A stretch of 64,000 nucleotides of DNA, taken from the NCBI RefSeq assembly GCF_002899945.2, contig NZ_PPEG02000003.1, positions 62,001 through 126,000 on the forward strand, written 5' to 3'. This document shows, piece after piece, positions 61,938 through 64,000 of the stretch (position 1 is the first letter of the stretch; every line of letters starts with the position of its first letter). The stretch is from Chryseobacterium viscerum (GTDB lineage Bacteria; Bacteroidota; Bacteroidia; Flavobacteriales; Weeksellaceae). The position numbers and the translations under genes were made by a program. The notes beneath the pieces were generated by a model. The model ran no database searches. It was not told where the DNA came from and worked only from the letters and a program-made list of their open reading frames with translations.

Positions 61938-62903
61938 ATGGAATCCTATACGGAAAGAATACTGATTACAGGTGCCTTGGGACAAATCGGCACAGAACTG
62001 ACAAACAGACTTGTTGAAATCCACGGAGCGGAGAACGTTGTCGCTTCAGGATTGGACAGATGGCAGGAAGGAATTACTTCCGCCGGACACTATGAAAGAA
62101 TGGACGTTACCAACACTCAGTTGGTAAGACAGGTGATCCATGATTATGAAATTACGACAGTGTACCACTTAGCTTCGCTTTTATCCGGGACTTCGGAAAA
62201 GCAGCCTATTTTCGCGTGGAAACTGAATCTTGAACCACTGCTTCATTTTTGTGAAGTGGCGAAAGAAGGGCTTCTTAAAAAGATCTTCTGGCCGAGTTCT
62301 ATTGCTGTATTTGGAAAAGGAATTCCAAAACATGACGTAGGACAGGATGTAGTGTTGAATCCAACAACTGTTTACGGAATTTCGAAAATGGCAGGGGAGA
62401 AGTGGTGTGAATACTATTTCGATAAATATGGGGTGGATGTAAGAAGTATCAGATATCCTGGATTGATCTCATGGAAAACTCCTGCAGGGGGTGGAACGAC
62501 TGACTATGCTGTTGAGATTTTTTACAAGGCAATAGAAGATGGAAAATATACAAGTTTCATTTCTGAAGATACAGGAATGCCGATGTTGTATATGGATGAT
62601 GCCATCAATGCAACTCTTAAATTGATGGATGCTCCAAAAGAAAGTGTAACGGTTCGTTCTTCTTATAATTTGGGTGGAATGTCTTTTACTCCAAAAGAAT
62701 TGTCAGAAGAAATCAAGAAAGAAATTCCTGATTTTGCCATCGATTATAAGCCAGATTTCAGACAGGCAATTGCAGATTCATGGCCAGCTTCTATTGATGA
62801 TTCAGTCGCTAAAAAAGACTGGGGATTGACGTATGATTTCGGAATTTCTGAAATGACAAAGGACATGATCAAGAATTTGAAAGTAAAATTAGGAAAGGAT
62901 TAA
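61938..62903 (+). CDS. L-threonine 3-dehydrogenase, SDR type
   Basis: This 321-residue extended SDR (EC 1.1.1.103) is of the kind known from Flavobacterium. The NAD loop is ITGALGQIGTEL (GxxGxxG). The catalytic residues are SSIAVFG and TVYGISKMAGEKWCEYYF (Tyr-x3-Lys). The substrate-side motif is RSIRYPGLISWKTPAGGGTTDYAV, which marks the threonine-specific subfamily. It oxidises threonine to 2-amino-3-ketobutyrate. The 2-amino-3-ketobutyrate ligase gene is not in the window. An epimerase role is the only alternative. Confidence 0.92.
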   Translation: MESYTERILITGALGQIGTELTNRLVEIHGAENVVASGLDRWQEGITSAGHYERMDVTNTQLVRQVIHDYEITTVYHLASLLSGTSEKQPIFAWKLNLEPLLHFCEVAKEGLLKKIFWPSSIAVFGKGIPKHDVGQDVVLNPTTVYGISKMAGEKWCEYYFDKYGVDVRSIRYPGLISWKTPAGGGTTDYAVEIFYKAIEDGKYTSFISEDTGMPMLYMDDAINATLKLMDAPKESVTVRSSYNLGGMSFTPKELSEEIKKEIPDFAIDYKPDFRQAIADSWPASIDDSVAKKDWGLTYDFGISEMTKDMIKNLKVKLGKD

Positions 62904-62987
62904 TTATATAAAGTAATACTTTAATTAGATATTTCTTTAACAATTGATTTTTAATATTTTATATAATTTATCTAAACTTTAATTTAA

Positions 62988-63740
62988 ATGGTATTATTGA
63001 CTTTTAACATCACATGTATTGAAGCTGAAGTGAAAAATGGCTCCCAAATTACCGATGAAGAGAGACTAAAAATTACAGAAGATAATACCAAAGCAATTCT
63101 TAGAATTTTAGATATTCATGATATCAAATCAAGTTTTTTTGTTGAGGTTTCCCTTACTGAAAAACTTCAGAATTTAATAAAAGCAATTTCATCCAAAGGG
63201 CATGAAATTGCTTTTTATAATAAAGACTCCAATCCTGAAGAAATTGAAAAAGCCAAAAAAAATATTCAGGATCTTCTGGAAAAACAGATCAGGGGAATTC
63301 GTCAGAAAGATGTAAAAGTTCCGCAGGAAAATTTGAAGCTGATGGAATTTAATTATGTCTCCAATATCGATAATGCGAATATTCTTTTCCCTTTCAAAAG
63401 ACTCAAAAGAGATACCGAAATTACAGAAGAGGATGGGCTGAGTATTGTTCCGGAAAGCATCTCTCCTTACAGCCAGCTGCCCTATAATGATTTTGTATTT
63501 CAGATCCTGCCGATGAAGTATTATCAGAATATGGTTTTGGAAACTTTGCAGAATGAAGAATTTGTTTTGATCTATCTAAACACCTGGCAGTTTACAGATT
63601 TTAAGAGATATCGTTTTGATATTCCTTTTTACCGAAGCTTATTTTCGGGCAAAAAAATGGAGGACAAATTAGATGCCCTCCTTACTTTTCTCAATGACAG
63701 GGAAATGGCTACTTCCCGTATGAAAGATTATATTTTTTAG
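62988..63740 (+). CDS. NodB-like (polysaccharide deacetylase fold) protein, degenerate
   Basis: The 250-residue cytosolic-looking protein resembles NodB/DUF3473-type deacetylases. The first strand is LLTFNITCIEAE, a helix/strand pair is SSFFVEVSLTEKLQNLIKAI, then comes SKGHEIAFYNKDSNP, and IRGIRQKDV-like sequence stands where R..F/R.P is expected. The catalytic Asp pair of the first strand (DVED/DDGP) and the second His of the HxxxH motif are absent. It is therefore probably inactive as a deacetylase. It stands alone. Function unknown. Confidence 0.6.
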   Translation: MVLLTFNITCIEAEVKNGSQITDEERLKITEDNTKAILRILDIHDIKSSFFVEVSLTEKLQNLIKAISSKGHEIAFYNKDSNPEEIEKAKKNIQDLLEKQIRGIRQKDVKVPQENLKLMEFNYVSNIDNANILFPFKRLKRDTEITEEDGLSIVPESISPYSQLPYNDFVFQILPMKYYQNMVLETLQNEEFVLIYLNTWQFTDFKRYRFDIPFYRSLFSGKKMEDKLDALLTFLNDREMATSRMKDYIF

Positions 63741-63802
63741 GTGATAGGTGATAGGTGATAGGTTGCAGATATTAGGTTGCAGGGATTAGGTTGCAGGGAT
63801 TA
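63740..63802. repeat. Tandem short repeats
   Basis: GGTGATA occurs three times in tandem (63740-63760), then three 14-base GGTTGCAG(a/g)(t/g)ATTA units (63761-63802). The first unit overlaps the stop codon of the NodB-like gene. It is simple repetitive DNA with no spacer structure, so not CRISPR. Copy number may vary between strains. Confidence 0.8.
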
Positions 63803-63877
63803 GGGAGAAAATTCAAGGTTTAATGTTATGTAGCACGTAACTTGCACCCCGAATCTCGCATCCCGAAGCCTGGACCT

Positions 63878-64000
63878 CTAACTCAGCTCAAAAAGAGTAA
63901 TCTCCGGTAATACACCCACTCTTCCCGGGTATCCCAATACACCAAATCCTCTGTTTACATACAGTAGTTTTCCTTCACTTTCATATAAATCTGCCCATTT
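63878..64000 (-). CDS. 3' end of a metallophosphoesterase gene (partial)
   Basis: The last 40 codons of a minus-strand gene end at 63878 and read ...LLYVNRGFGVLGYPGRVGVL followed by PEITLFEL. This tail, especially NRGFG.LGYPGRVG.PPEIT, is characteristic of YkuE/YaeI-type calcineurin-like metallophosphoesterases, several of which act on lipid A or phospholipid precursors. The rest of the gene lies beyond the window, so the catalytic residues cannot be checked. Confidence 0.8.
   Translation of the reverse strand, partial: KWADLYESEGKLLYVNRGFGVLGYPGRVGVLPEITLFELS

Noticed and set aside
63740..63802. CRISPR-like array
   Set aside because: Repeats are 7 and 14 bases in direct tandem with no spacers, and no cas gene is present.

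Overview
The window is a stretch of chromosome from a member of the Flavobacteriia, most likely Chryseobacterium or a close relative. The evidence is an A+T-rich sequence, Bacteroidota-type promoters (a -7 element TAnnTTTG in front of many genes, mostly without a clear Shine-Dalgarno sequence), two proteins with type IX secretion (T9SS) C-terminal sorting domains, and a prepro-protein-glutaminase whose mature part matches the Chryseobacterium proteolyticum enzyme residue for residue around the catalytic triad. No rRNA or tRNA gene, CRISPR array or intact transposon was found.

Layout. 1-3.7 kb is accessory DNA: the 5' end of an unknown gene, a double-glycine-leader peptide with four cysteines paired with a TlpA-like thiol lipoprotein, a decayed IS1595-type transposase fragment, and two hypothetical genes. 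3.7-5.8 kb holds an Rrf2 regulator, a TauE/SafE exporter and a small monooxygenase. 5.9-17 kb is a heme acquisition and use locus. It has two HmuY-like proteins (one T9SS-secreted, one lipoprotein), a second T9SS cargo, a TonB-dependent receptor, an ABC importer (binding protein, FecCD permease, ATPase), a methyltransferase, a hemin-degrading factor and a ChaN-like lipoprotein. Near-identical 55-bp operator/promoter blocks sit at 7204-7258 and 8198-8252. 17-25 kb carries an exported peptide-deformylase-like protein with an altered metal ligand, a nitroreductase-ohrR-ohr peroxide operon with a candidate operator, an SDR enzyme, protein-glutaminase, a 6S-like structured RNA candidate, and a lipoprotein pair.

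25-34 kb is lipB plus a complete trp operon (trpE-G-D-C-F, two non-trp genes, trpB-A). It is preceded by an unannotated attenuator: a 22-residue leader peptide with three consecutive Trp codons, a terminator, and a competing antiterminator. 34-45 kb is mostly housekeeping: a small c-type cytochrome, rlmF, lysS with a C-terminal extension, a frameshifted clbS/dfsB-like gene, cydAB, gyrB and a DUF5684-type protein. A possible small RNA ends in an orphan terminator at 45.1 kb. 45-54 kb has two DUF3857/transglutaminase-like proteins, a DUF3298-type lipoprotein, a lipid kinase, a cytochrome b561-like protein with an AraC regulator, and a dicarboxylate symporter.

54.5-56.9 kb holds the most unusual protein system: a 683-residue cytosolic-looking polymorphic toxin ending in an R-S-E ADP-ribosyltransferase domain. 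It is followed after one base by an 85-residue coiled-coil protein that may be its immunity or adaptor partner. The window closes with gamma-glutamyltransferase, a large TonB-dependent receptor, an SDR-type threonine dehydrogenase, a degenerate NodB-like protein, tandem repeats and the 3' end of a metallophosphoesterase gene.

Several start codons were moved downstream of the longest reading frame because a promoter or terminator lies inside the longer version or because a signal peptide begins at the later methionine. These are the TonB receptors, the deformylase-like protein, two lipoproteins, the first DUF3857 protein, the lipid kinase and the toxin.
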